Assembly (NCBI RefSeq): GCF_003797825.1
Contig: NZ_RKME01000016.1
Location: forward strand, 1-64,000
Source of the DNA: Gordonia sp. OPL2
GTDB lineage: Bacteria; Actinomycetota; Actinomycetes; Mycobacteriales; Mycobacteriaceae
DNA length: 64,000 nucleotides
Reading direction: 5' to 3'
Positions 52,430-60,408 of this stretch are shown here, in pieces. A program made the translations under genes and the position numbers. The number at the start of each line of letters is the position of its first letter. Position 1 is the stretch's first letter. Below the pieces are notes generated by a model, which saw only the letters and a list, made by a program, of their open reading frames with translations, did not search any database and was not told the DNA's origin.

Positions 52430-52561
52430 CTCACCGGCACCTCGCCGTCTAGCACACCGCGAGGACGTCGACGAACTTTCTGTTCAGTGGGCGAGAAAGG
52501 GTGGCGAGGAGTCTGACTTCGGCGTTTGATGTGAGGGTTGTCGAACGACGAGGAGTGATGC

Positions 52562-53746
52562 ATGAGCGGGGTTCCCGTGCTCAGCAGCGATGATGCCGTC
52601 GCGGTCGCCGCAGAGCTCGGTGAGGTCTTCGCGAAGGGCGCGGCCGATCGGGACCGCGACAAGATCCTGCCCACCGAGGAGATCGGCCGGCTCGCCGCCG
52701 GCGGACTCCTCGCCATCACCGTGCCCACCGCGTTCGGCGGCGCCGGACTGCAAGCGAGCACCGTCGCCGAAGTGTTCCGTCTCATCTCCAAGGGAGACCC
52801 GAACATCGGGCAGATCCCGCACAGCCACTTCGTGTTCGTCAATCAGCTACTGCTGCAGGGCACCCGCGACCAGCAGGCGCGCATCCTCCCGGAGGTCCTC
52901 GCCGGAGCGACCCTCGGCAACGCGCAATCCGAGCGCGGAACCAAACACATCCGCGAGTACACGACCACCTTGCGCCGAGATGGCGACGCCTGGCGACTCG
53001 ACGGCACCAAGTTCTACTGCACCGGTGCGCTGTTCGCCGACTGGATTCCGACGCTGGCCCACCTCGGTGAGGACGGCCCGCTGCACGTGGCCTGGGTGCG
53101 CCGCGACGCGGACGGTGTGGAGGTCGTCGACGACTGGGACGCGCTCGGTCAGCGGACCACCGCCAGCGGCACGGTGCGTCTCACCGACGTGCTGGTCACC
53201 GACGACCTCATCACCGACTTCTCGGTCACCTTCACCGGTCCCACGACCTATGGTGCCTTCGCGCAGCTCCTGCATTGTGCGATCGATGCGGGGATCGCCC
53301 GGGCGGCACTGGAGGACGCCGCGGAGTTCGTGACAACCAAGAGCCGGCCCCACCCGGACGCCGGTGTGGAGAGCGCCGCCGACGACCCGTTGGTCGTGCA
53401 TGCGTTCGGCGAGATGGAACTCGCCGTCCGCGGCGCCGAAGCCTTGCTCGCGGAGGCCGGACGTGCCGTCGACCACGCCGACGCGAACCTCGACGAGGCG
53501 ACTGCCGCGGCGGCCACGCTGGCGGTGGCGGCAGCGCGCGCGGCGACGACGAAGACCTCGGTCGACGTCGCGAGCCGACTGTTCGAGGTGGCGGGCACCC
53601 GCTCGGCCGTGGCCAAGGAATCGCTCGACCGGCACTGGCGCAACGCGCGTACCCACACCCTGCACGACCCGGCATCGTGGAAGGTGCAGCACCTCGGCCG
53701 CTGGGCGGTCGACGGAACCCTGCCACCACGGACCGGACAGCTCTGA
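52562..53746 (+). CDS. SfnB-family sulfur-acquisition flavoprotein
   Basis: Predicted 394-residue acyl-CoA-dehydrogenase-fold flavin monooxygenase of the SfnB/DszC group. FGGAGLQASTVAEVFRLISK, IPHSHFVFVNQLLLQGTRDQ and AQSERGTKH are typical; DWDALGQRTTASGTVRLTDV is the usual flavin/substrate loop and the C-terminal helical bundle ends TLHDPASWKVQHLGRWAVDG. GAGGAG precedes ATG 52562. Members act on dimethylsulfone or related organosulfur compounds with reduced flavin. It is the first gene of a four-gene operon that also encodes an SsuD-type monooxygenase and two flavin reductases. Confidence 0.9.
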   Translation: MSGVPVLSSDDAVAVAAELGEVFAKGAADRDRDKILPTEEIGRLAAGGLLAITVPTAFGGAGLQASTVAEVFRLISKGDPNIGQIPHSHFVFVNQLLLQGTRDQQARILPEVLAGATLGNAQSERGTKHIREYTTTLRRDGDAWRLDGTKFYCTGALFADWIPTLAHLGEDGPLHVAWVRRDADGVEVVDDWDALGQRTTASGTVRLTDVLVTDDLITDFSVTFTGPTTYGAFAQLLHCAIDAGIARAALEDAAEFVTTKSRPHPDAGVESAADDPLVVHAFGEMELAVRGAEALLAEAGRAVDHADANLDEATAAAATLAVAAARAATTKTSVDVASRLFEVAGTRSAVAKESLDRHWRNARTHTLHDPASWKVQHLGRWAVDGTLPPRTGQL

Positions 53747-53772
53747 CAACGACGAAGGAAGTAAAAGAGTCC

Positions 53773-54939
53773 ATGAGCGCCTTGAAGTTCCACTGGTTCC
53801 TGCCGACCAACGGAGGCGACGGCCGCCACGTCGTCGGGGGCGGGCACGGTGTCTCCGCGGGCACCGGGGGACGTCCGGCGTCCGTCCCGTACCTCGGTCA
53901 GATCGCCCGCAGCGCCGAGCAACTCGGCTTCGAGGCCGCGCTGACGCCCACCGGCGCGTGGTGCGAGGACGCCTGGATCTCCACCGCGATGATCAGCAGC
54001 CTGTCGGAACGACTGAAATTCCTGGTGGCATTCCGCCCCGGCGTCATCGCGCCGTATCTCGCCGCCCAGATGTCGGGCACGTTCCAGAACCTCTCCGGCG
54101 GAAGGCTTCTCCTCAACGTCGTCACCGGCGGTGAGGATCACGAGCAGCAGATGTTCGGCGACTTCCTCGGCAAGGAGGAGCGATATGCACGCGCAGACGA
54201 GTTCCTGGAGATCGTCCGGCGGCTGTGGACCGGCGACACCGTCACGTTCGAGGGAAAGTACCTGTCGGTGAACGACGCAACTCTGCAGCACATCCCGGAT
54301 CCGCTGCCCGAGATCTACTTCGGCGGGTCGTCGGCGGCGGGGATCGCGGTCGCGGCCAGGCACGCCGACGTCTATCTCACCTGGGGTGAGCCGCCGGAAG
54401 CGGTGGCCGAGAAGCTCGACAGGGTCCGCAAGGCCGCAGCCGACGTCGGTCGGGAACTGAAGTTCGGCATCCGGCTGCACACCATCGCGCGGGACACGTC
54501 CGAAGCGGCGTGGGCCGAGGCCGACCGGCTGCTCGAACACATCTCCGACGACGAGATCGCCCGTATCCAATCCGGTCTCAAACGTAGTGCCTCCGAAGGT
54601 CAACAGCGAATGCTCGAGCTCAACAAGGGTTCCAAGGACGGCCTCGAGATCCACCCGAACCTGTGGGCGGGGATCGGCCTGGTCCGCGGTGGCGCCGGAA
54701 CCGCGATGGTCGGCTCCCACACGGAGATCGCCGATCTCATCGAGGCGTATCACGCGGTCGGGATCGACGAGTTCGTGCTGTCGGGATACCCGCACCTCGA
54801 GGAGTCGTACTGGTTCGGTGAAGGAGTGCTGCCCGAGTTGACGCGTCGGGGGCTGTGGGAGCATCCCGCGCCCGTCGTCGGGCGGGCCGCGGTGCCGTTC
54901 GGCGCTGCCGCACCGGCCGCCCGGGTGGCGGCATCGTGA
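53773..54939 (+). CDS. FMNH2-dependent alkanesulfonate monooxygenase (SsuD-like)
   Basis: Predicted 388-residue bacterial-luciferase-fold enzyme that splits sulfonates into aldehyde and sulfite using FMNH2 and O2. The family signature is FHWFLPTNGGDGRHVVGGGH at the N-terminus and LTPTGAWCEDAWI with the conserved Cys. LLLNVVTGGEDHEQQMFGDF, EIYFGGSSAAGIAVA and SGYPHLEESYWFGEGVLP are also characteristic. Start ATG 53773, 26 bases after the sfnB-like stop. The next gene overlaps by 4 bases. No ABC transporter for sulfonates adjoins it. Confidence 0.93.
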   Translation: MSALKFHWFLPTNGGDGRHVVGGGHGVSAGTGGRPASVPYLGQIARSAEQLGFEAALTPTGAWCEDAWISTAMISSLSERLKFLVAFRPGVIAPYLAAQMSGTFQNLSGGRLLLNVVTGGEDHEQQMFGDFLGKEERYARADEFLEIVRRLWTGDTVTFEGKYLSVNDATLQHIPDPLPEIYFGGSSAAGIAVAARHADVYLTWGEPPEAVAEKLDRVRKAAADVGRELKFGIRLHTIARDTSEAAWAEADRLLEHISDDEIARIQSGLKRSASEGQQRMLELNKGSKDGLEIHPNLWAGIGLVRGGAGTAMVGSHTEIADLIEAYHAVGIDEFVLSGYPHLEESYWFGEGVLPELTRRGLWEHPAPVVGRAAVPFGAAAPAARVAAS

Positions 54940-55442
54940 GCGGCGTGACCACCGCCGTCGTCGTCGGAAATCCCAAACCGGCCAGTCGGACACTCAGCGC
55001 CGCAACGTATGTCGCCAACCAGCTCACCGGGGCGGAGCCGGACCTGGTGGTCGACCTCGCCACGCTGGGGACCGCAGTGCTGGACTGGTCCGACGAGACG
55101 GTCGCCGGCCTCGTCGGGCAGGTGGGCAAGGCCGACCTCGTCGTGTTCGCGAGCCCCACCTACAAGGCCGCCTACACCGGTCTGCTGAAGCTGTTCCTCG
55201 ACCGGTTCGCCGGGGGAACGGGGCTGTCCGGCTTGGCTATTCCACTCATGCTCGGCGGTAGCCCTGCGCACTCCCTCGCGCCCGAACTGGCCTTGCGTCC
55301 GGTGCTCACCGAGATCGGCGGGACCGTGCCGGGTCGCGGACTCTATGTGGTGGACTCCGCGTTCGACGACCCCGACGCCTACGCCGACTGGCTCGCGGCG
55401 ACGACCCCCGTCGTCACGGCCGTGCTGGGAGCGCGCCGATGA
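54936..55442 (+). CDS. NAD(P)H-dependent FMN reductase (SsuE/MsuE-like)
   Basis: Predicted 168-residue flavodoxin-fold reductase supplying FMNH2. VVVGNPKPASRTLSAATYVA is the phosphate-binding loop; VFASPTYKAAYTGLLKLFLD matches the SsuE/MsuE signature ASPTYKAAYSGALK. GTG 54936 overlaps the SsuD stop as GTGA and 55439-55442 overlaps the next start, so it is tightly coupled between the monooxygenase and a second reductase. Probably feeds the two monooxygenases of the operon. Confidence 0.93.
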   Translation: MSGVTTAVVVGNPKPASRTLSAATYVANQLTGAEPDLVVDLATLGTAVLDWSDETVAGLVGQVGKADLVVFASPTYKAAYTGLLKLFLDRFAGGTGLSGLAIPLMLGGSPAHSLAPELALRPVLTEIGGTVPGRGLYVVDSAFDDPDAYADWLAATTPVVTAVLGARR

Positions 55443-55936
55443 GCAACCTCTGGACCAATCAGGATCTCGATCCGACCCAGCTGCGCAAGGCCTTCGGTGT
55501 GTTCCCGACCGGTGTGGTGGCGGTCGCCGCGGAGGTCGACGGGCAGCTCACCGGCCTGGCGGCGAGCTCCTTCACCAGTGTCAGCCTCGATCCACCGCTC
55601 GTCTCGTTCTCGGTGGCCAACACGTCGAAGACCTGGCCGGATCTGCGTCGTGCGGCGCACCTCGGGGTGACCATCCTCGCCGACCATCATGGCGACGTCT
55701 GCCGACAGCTCGCGGGACCGGTCGATCAGCGCTTCGACGGGGTGGCGATCAAGGCGTCCGACGTCGGTGCGGTCACGCTCGACGAGGGTATCGCCCGATT
55801 CGACACGACCATCTATCGCGAGGTGGAGGCCGGTGACCACATCATCGTGTTGCTCGAGTTGCACGCCGTCGAACATCCCGACGCCGGTAACCCGCTGATC
55901 TTCCACCGGAGTGCATTCGGGCGTCTGGCGGTCTGA
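55439..55936 (+). CDS. Flavin reductase-like protein
   Basis: Predicted 165-residue flavin:NAD(P)H reductase of the split-barrel class (HpaC/DszD/SnaC type). FGVFPTGVVAVAAEVDGQLT, SSFTSVSLDPPLVSFSVANT and GDHIIVLLELHAVEH are all typical, and HRSAFGRL closes the domain. It is the last gene in the sulfur operon. Two reductases of different fold in one operon imply that SfnB- and SsuD-type enzymes have separate partners, which is inference. Confidence 0.92.
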   Translation: MSNLWTNQDLDPTQLRKAFGVFPTGVVAVAAEVDGQLTGLAASSFTSVSLDPPLVSFSVANTSKTWPDLRRAAHLGVTILADHHGDVCRQLAGPVDQRFDGVAIKASDVGAVTLDEGIARFDTTIYREVEAGDHIIVLLELHAVEHPDAGNPLIFHRSAFGRLAV

Positions 55937-55950
55937 GGTCCGGCGGTCTG

Positions 55951-56022
55951 ACAGAGCCACCCCGGATGTGCGAAACCACCTGATCCACAACCGCGGTGGT
56001 GTTCGACAATCGAGGTGTCTGC
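55951..56022. repeat. Dispersed palindromic element, copy B (inverted pair)
   Basis: CCCCGGATGTGCGAAACCACC (left arm, 55951-55980 in all, read in reverse as GGTGGTTTCGCACATCC) faces GGTGGTGTTCGACAATCGAG (right arm, 55995-56022). The right arm shares the 17-mer ACAATCGAGGTGTCTGC with 148-164. It lies in the gap between the convergent flavin reductase and metallophosphoesterase genes. Confidence 0.6.
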
Positions 56023-56053
56023 CACGCGTCGGCTTGCGCCATCGCCGAACCGG

Positions 56054-57223
56054 TCAGTCGTCGGCCCGATGAAGTTCGAGGACGCTGATCTCCGGCGGGG
56101 CGCCCACGCGAACCGGCGGGCCCCACGCCCCGGCGCCGCGTGTGGTGTAGAGGGTGGTGTTCCCGATCGTGTCGAGGCCTTCCACCGATGGTTGCTGCAA
56201 TGGCACCAGATACCGGATGGGCCAGATCTGCCCGCCGTGCGTGTGACCCGACACCTGCATGTCGACGCCGAGGTCGGACGCCTCGAGGGCCTGACGCGGT
56301 TCGTGCGCCAGCAGCAGGACGAACCGCTGCGGATCCCGGCCGGCCAGAGCCGCGGGGAGGTCGGGTTCGTAGGGTTCGGGTGCGGTGTAGTCCTGGATGC
56401 CGGCGATATCGATGGTCGCGCCGTCACGTTCGATCTCGACCCGCTGGTTGCGCAGCGTGCGGACGCCGAGCCGCTCCCACTCGTCGAGCCAGGCGCCACC
56501 GTCGTCGGAGTAGAACTCGTGGTTGCCGCTGACGCCGAACACGCCGAGCGGAGCCGACAGCCCGGCCAGCGGGGCGAGGTCGGCGCCGACGTTGGGGATC
56601 GTCCCGTCGGTGAGGTCACCGGCGATCACGATCAGGTCCGGACGCTGGGCGTTCACCTCGTCGACGACCTTGCGGGTGAACGACGCCGATCGTGCCGGTC
56701 CGACATGGAGATCCGAGATCAGCACGACCCGAGTGCCGTCGAACCCGTCCGGTAACCCGGCCAGATTCACCTGCTGCGTCACGATCTGTGGCCGAGCCGC
56801 CTCGAACACGCCGTAGGTGGTGGTCGCCAGCGCACCGACGACGACCACGGCGGTCGCGACACGCACGAACGTTTTCCGCGGCCGGTCCGTGCCCTCCCCG
56901 GAGATGTTGCGGCTGCGGTTGACCAGCCGGTTGAACAGCCGCAACACCAGCGAGATGACCGCCACGATCGCCAGCCCGAGAACGAGGTAGAGCACGGCGG
57001 CCATCCAGGTGAGGCCGATGAACGCCGGGATGCGGAACCAGGTCGGATCGAGGATGCGGCCGGTCGCGACGCCGATGAGGGTCAGTGCCCACAGCACGAC
57101 GAGAAGCACGTCGGTCACCACCGACCACGGGCGCGGCAGACCGGTCGCCCGGACCAGCCGTCGGTGGAGCCAGAAGGTGATGAGCGCGAAGAACAACGCC
57201 GCGAACAAGAGCATCGACACCAC
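56054..57223 (-). CDS. Membrane metallophosphoesterase
   Basis: Predicted 389-residue protein: four N-terminal membrane segments (residues about 1-150, linker SRNISGEGTDRPRKTF), then a calcineurin-like phosphoesterase domain. Metal motifs: VVLISDLHVGPARS (DxH), VIAGDLTDG (GDxxD), VFGVSGNHEFYSDDG (GNHE), LLLAHEPRQA (His) and VSGHTHGGQIWP (GHTH). The arrangement is that of YkuE/YaeI-like enzymes, acting on lipid or UDP-linked phosphodiesters. Starts at GTG 57223, GTG 57220 or ATG 57214 are possible; TACCGT lies just upstream. Confidence 0.9.
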   Translation of the reverse strand: MVSMLLFAALFFALITFWLHRRLVRATGLPRPWSVVTDVLLVVLWALTLIGVATGRILDPTWFRIPAFIGLTWMAAVLYLVLGLAIVAVISLVLRLFNRLVNRSRNISGEGTDRPRKTFVRVATAVVVVGALATTTYGVFEAARPQIVTQQVNLAGLPDGFDGTRVVLISDLHVGPARSASFTRKVVDEVNAQRPDLIVIAGDLTDGTIPNVGADLAPLAGLSAPLGVFGVSGNHEFYSDDGGAWLDEWERLGVRTLRNQRVEIERDGATIDIAGIQDYTAPEPYEPDLPAALAGRDPQRFVLLLAHEPRQALEASDLGVDMQVSGHTHGGQIWPIRYLVPLQQPSVEGLDTIGNTTLYTTRGAGAWGPPVRVGAPPEISVLELHRADD

Positions 57224-57329
57224 GTCGACGGTAATCGGTCGCGGGATCGGTGACGGTACTCGCAGGTCAGGGGGTTAGGACGAGCGACAGGACCGTGACC
57301 AACGGCGCGAAGGAAGCGCAAAACCACGC

Positions 57330-57459
57330 CCCTTCGTGACGCTCGCAAGCTCGCTCCTCAGGGAGCGGGTGACGACTGCCGGTCATGCGGGCTCAGGGAG
57401 CGGGTGACGACTGCCGGTCATGCGGGCTCGGGGAGCGGGTGACAACTCCCGGTCATGCC
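57330..57459. repeat. 35-base tandem array with shared 37-base core
   Basis: The core at 57330-57366 (CCCTTCGTGACGCTCGCAAG...) matches 16859-16895 exactly in reverse. It is followed by units starting GGGAGCGGGTGACGACTGCC at 57361, 57396 and 57431 with a 35-base period; the third has two changes. The third unit contains the stop codon of the minus-strand MFS gene (57453-57455). Confidence 0.8.
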
Positions 57460-58832
57460 GGCCGCCGATCACGCGGCAGGATCAACCATGCGGCGACACT
57501 GGCCGCCACGAGGAAGAGGGCGCCGACGGCGAGCCCGATCTGGTAGCCGTCACGCGCGACGGTGGAGTGCGCGGCGATCGTCACCAGGACGGCGAGGCCG
57601 ATCGTGCCGCCGAGCTGTCGGGAACTGTTGAGAACGCCCGAGGCGACCCCGGCGTCACCGGGGTCGACACCGGCGGTCCCGGCCGCACCGACGAGCACCA
57701 TCGACCCGCCGATGCCGGTCGCCGCGAGCAGGGACGGCAGCAGGATGCCGGTCCAGAAGTCGAATTCAGCGGGCATGCGCGCGAACACGGCAAGCCCCGC
57801 GGCGCCCAGCAGCCCGAGCAGGGCGATCGAGTGGCGGACGCCGATGCGCGCGGTCAGCTTGCCCGACACCACGATGCCGACCCCGACGAAGACGCAGAAC
57901 GGTAGGAACAGCACGCCCGTCAGATCGGGCGACACGTTCCACACCGTCTGGATGTAGAGCGAGCAGAAGTAGAAGGCGGCCAGCTGTCCGGCCGCGAGCA
58001 TGAATCCGAATACGTTGGCGCCCAGAATACTTCGTGTCGCCAGGACGCGCGCCGGCATCAGCGGATGGCTGCCGAGTCGCTCGACGACGCCGAAGGCGAT
58101 CAGCAGGACGACGGCGACCGCACCGCCGATCAGGGTGCGGGCCGATCCCCATCCATGATCACCGGTGGACGACACCGCGTACACAAGCGCTGCGACGCCG
58201 CCGGTCACCAGCAGTCCGCCGGTGAGATCGAGGCGGGTTCGCTCGCCGCGCGGGGTGCCCCGGGGTACGCCGCGCAGAGCTGCGATGAGGGCGACGGCGA
58301 CGATGGGCACGTTCACGAACATGACGGCGCGCCAGTTCCACCAGTCGGTCAGGACACCACTGGCGACGACGCCGACCGCACCGCCGACCGCGCCTGCACC
58401 GCCCCACAGGCCCATCGCCTTCCGGCGGCGAGCCGGATCGGCGATCGTCGTCACGAGGGCGAGTGATGCGGGAGCCAGCAGTGCGGCGCCCAGTCCCTGC
58501 ACGGCGCGGGCGGCGACCAGGACACCGGGGGTCGTCGCGAATCCGCCGACCACGCTCGCCACAGCGAAGACCGTCACCCCCACGAGGATGACCGCACGCC
58601 GACCCCAGACATCGCCGAGGCGACCACCCACCAGCATGAAGCCGGCGAAGCACAGCAGGTAGGCATTGACGACCCATTGCAGCCCGGCCTCGGTGAAGCC
58701 GAGATCACTCTGCATGGCAGGCAGGGCGATGTTGACCAGCGACATGTCGAGTGCAACGAGGAACTGCAGCGCGAAGACCGTCACCAGGAGCGCGGTGACA
58801 CGGCTTCGGTTCGGGGTGGTGGTGATGGTCAA
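57453..58832 (-). CDS. MFS transporter, DHA2 drug efflux family
   Basis: Predicted 459-residue exporter with about 13-14 membrane segments. LDMSLVNIALPAM, LVGGRLGDVWGRRAVIL (motif A) and NWRAVMFVNVPIVAVALIA mark it as DHA2. TTG 58832 is chosen as start because GGAAGG lies six bases upstream; the longer frame would cross the operator region. It is divergent from a TetR gene, with palindromic operators between them. The final codons are inside a tandem repeat. Substrate unknown. Confidence 0.9.
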   Translation of the reverse strand: MTITTTPNRSRVTALLVTVFALQFLVALDMSLVNIALPAMQSDLGFTEAGLQWVVNAYLLCFAGFMLVGGRLGDVWGRRAVILVGVTVFAVASVVGGFATTPGVLVAARAVQGLGAALLAPASLALVTTIADPARRRKAMGLWGGAGAVGGAVGVVASGVLTDWWNWRAVMFVNVPIVAVALIAALRGVPRGTPRGERTRLDLTGGLLVTGGVAALVYAVSSTGDHGWGSARTLIGGAVAVVLLIAFGVVERLGSHPLMPARVLATRSILGANVFGFMLAAGQLAAFYFCSLYIQTVWNVSPDLTGVLFLPFCVFVGVGIVVSGKLTARIGVRHSIALLGLLGAAGLAVFARMPAEFDFWTGILLPSLLAATGIGGSMVLVGAAGTAGVDPGDAGVASGVLNSSRQLGGTIGLAVLVTIAAHSTVARDGYQIGLAVGALFLVAASVAAWLILPRDRRPA

Positions 58833-58846
58833 CGACAACCTTCCGC

Positions 58847-58874
58847 TCGTACTTGTACGAATTGGTACGCGTAC
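58847..58874. promoter_or_regulatory. TetR operator pair
   Basis: TCGTACTTGTACGA (58847-58860) is a 6-base inverted repeat with a 2-base spacer; GTACGCGTAC (58865-58874) is a second palindrome. They lie between the divergent MFS and TetR genes, 15 bases upstream of the MFS start, and are the likely repressor sites. Confidence 0.65.
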
Positions 58875-58936
58875 GAAATGTACTCCATGTCGTATGTCGA
58901 GCCAAGCCCTCGTGATGTATGCGTCAAGATGGATGG

Positions 58937-59569
58937 ATGCCACCGACCCCGTCCCTGCAGCGCGACGACATCGTGGATGCGGCGATCCGCATCCTCGAAC
59001 GAGACGGCGTGGACGGACTGAGCATGCGGCGCCTGGCGGTCGAGTTGGGGTCGAAACCGATGACCCTGTATCACTACGTCCCGAACAAGTCCGTGCTGTT
59101 GTCGCTGGCGTTGTCGGACATCGCGGCGCGGATACCGTGGCAGTCGCCGACCGGACCGCCGCGGACGCGGATGGTCACGATCGTGATGGACATGTACGAC
59201 AAGCTGGGCGCTATCCCCTGGGTGGTCGCGATCCTGCGTCTGGGCACGAACGTGGGCACACCCGCCCTGGCGCTGGCGGACGAGTTCTTCGCCGCCGCAT
59301 CCGAGATCGGTCTCGACGACCAGGACACCCTCGATCTCTGGCGGTCCACGTGGTATCTGGTCGTCTCCGAATTGCACTGGCAGGACGTGATGAGTCGCCG
59401 GGGCGCCGACGATCGCTCGTGGTACGAGACCATCGATCCCGCCGAGGTGGCCGACATGCCCCAGGTCTCTGCGCTGCTGCCGAGGTGGGGCGAGCTGTCG
59501 CGGGCGTTCGACCTCCACCGCGCCGTGGAGGCGCAGATCGACGGGGTTGTGGCCAGGGTCCGTGGGTGA
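58937..59569 (+). CDS. TetR-family repressor
   Basis: Predicted 210-residue regulator. Residues about 8-55 form the helix-turn-helix (DDIVDAAIRILERDGVDGLS, then MRRLAVELGSKPMTLYHYVP); the remainder is a TetR_C-type ligand domain beginning NKSVLLSLALSDI. ATG 58937 or 58919 are both possible starts. It is divergent from the MFS gene, with GTAC-rich palindromes in the gap, so it most likely represses the pump and itself until a drug-like ligand binds. Confidence 0.9.
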   Translation: MPPTPSLQRDDIVDAAIRILERDGVDGLSMRRLAVELGSKPMTLYHYVPNKSVLLSLALSDIAARIPWQSPTGPPRTRMVTIVMDMYDKLGAIPWVVAILRLGTNVGTPALALADEFFAAASEIGLDDQDTLDLWRSTWYLVVSELHWQDVMSRRGADDRSWYETIDPAEVADMPQVSALLPRWGELSRAFDLHRAVEAQIDGVVARVRG

Positions 59570-59578
59570 GGGTGGCGG

Positions 59579-59983
59579 TCAGACCGTCGGTGCGAGTTCG
59601 GCGAGTCTCGGCAGGACGACGTCGCGCCATCCGGGGCCCATCCGTTCGAACGCCGCGGCCATCCGCGTGTCGTCGAGGTCGAAACCCGAATGTTCCAGCA
59701 GCAGACGGGTTCCGTGCCCCTCGGGGTGCAGCGACCAGGTGAGCGTCCAGTTCTCGGTGAACGTGTAGACGAAGCGCGACGGCCGCTCGGCCTCGAGGAC
59801 GCGGCACGGTTGCGCACCGAATCCCGGCATCTCCAAGGTGAATTCGTGGCCGACGACCGCGGCGATGTTCCCCGGCGCCCACCATCGCGCCACCAGCTCG
59901 GGTTCGGTCAGGGTGCGCCAGACGGTCTCCGGGGACGCCGCGATGAACTGATCCACGCGAATGGTGGAACGGTGGGTGGTCAT
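59579..59983 (-). CDS. SRPBCC/AHSA1-family protein
   Basis: Predicted 134-residue START/Bet v1-fold protein. IRVDQFIAASPETVWRTLTE and LVARWWAPGNIAAVVGHEFT are the usual N-terminal pattern, and SRFVYTFTENWTLTWSLHPEG the central strands. Such genes typically lie behind ArsR-type regulators and bind hydrophobic ligands. ATG 59983 overlaps the ArsR stop as ATGA, so the pair is co-translated. Ligand unknown. Confidence 0.9.
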   Translation of the reverse strand: MTTHRSTIRVDQFIAASPETVWRTLTEPELVARWWAPGNIAAVVGHEFTLEMPGFGAQPCRVLEAERPSRFVYTFTENWTLTWSLHPEGHGTRLLLEHSGFDLDDTRMAAAFERMGPGWRDVVLPRLAELAPTV

Positions 59984-60294
59984 GTGTCGAGATCCTCTGC
60001 GATGTCGGCGATGTGGGACAGTCGGTGCCGCCAGAACCGTTCGAACGGGTGCAACCAGTCGCTCAGCTCGGCGAGCGGTTCGGCGGTCAGGTGATAGATG
60101 CGTCGGCGTCCGTCGGCGCGATCGGCCACGAGGCCCGCCTCCCGGAGCACGGTCAGGTGTTCGGTGACCGACGAGCGACTGAGCTCGAACTGCGATGTCA
60201 GCTCTCCGGCCGCCGTCGGCTGTTCGGCCACGAGCTCGAGCAGTCGACGGCGGACGGGATTGGCCAGGGCCAGGAAGACGCGATCGTCGGACAT
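59980..60294 (-). CDS. ArsR-family winged-helix regulator
   Basis: Predicted 104-residue regulator. LALANPVRRRLLELVAEQPT, SQFELSRSSVTEHLTVLREA and a wing GLVADRADGRRRIYHLTAEP are clear. No metal-binding Cys cluster is seen, so it belongs to the non-metal subgroup usually paired with SRPBCC proteins. A 20-base palindrome lies just upstream of its start (60306-60325), the likely autoregulatory operator. Confidence 0.92.
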   Translation of the reverse strand: MSDDRVFLALANPVRRRLLELVAEQPTAAGELTSQFELSRSSVTEHLTVLREAGLVADRADGRRRIYHLTAEPLAELSDWLHPFERFWRHRLSHIADIAEDLDT

Positions 60295-60305
60295 GGCGAC
60301 AAGTT

Positions 60306-60325
60306 ATGTCGGAAACTTCCGACAT
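60306..60325. promoter_or_regulatory. ArsR operator
   Basis: ATGTCGGAAACTTCCGACAT is a near-perfect 20-base palindrome (one central mismatch) ending 12 bases from the ArsR start codon. It overlaps where the promoter should be. Confidence 0.75.
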
Positions 60326-60408
60326 GTCAAGCGGCGTCCCTGGAACGAACACGGCCGGAAGCGTCGAAACGTCGTCGGCCTGCGCATTCGGCCGGTACCG
60401 TCCGTACC

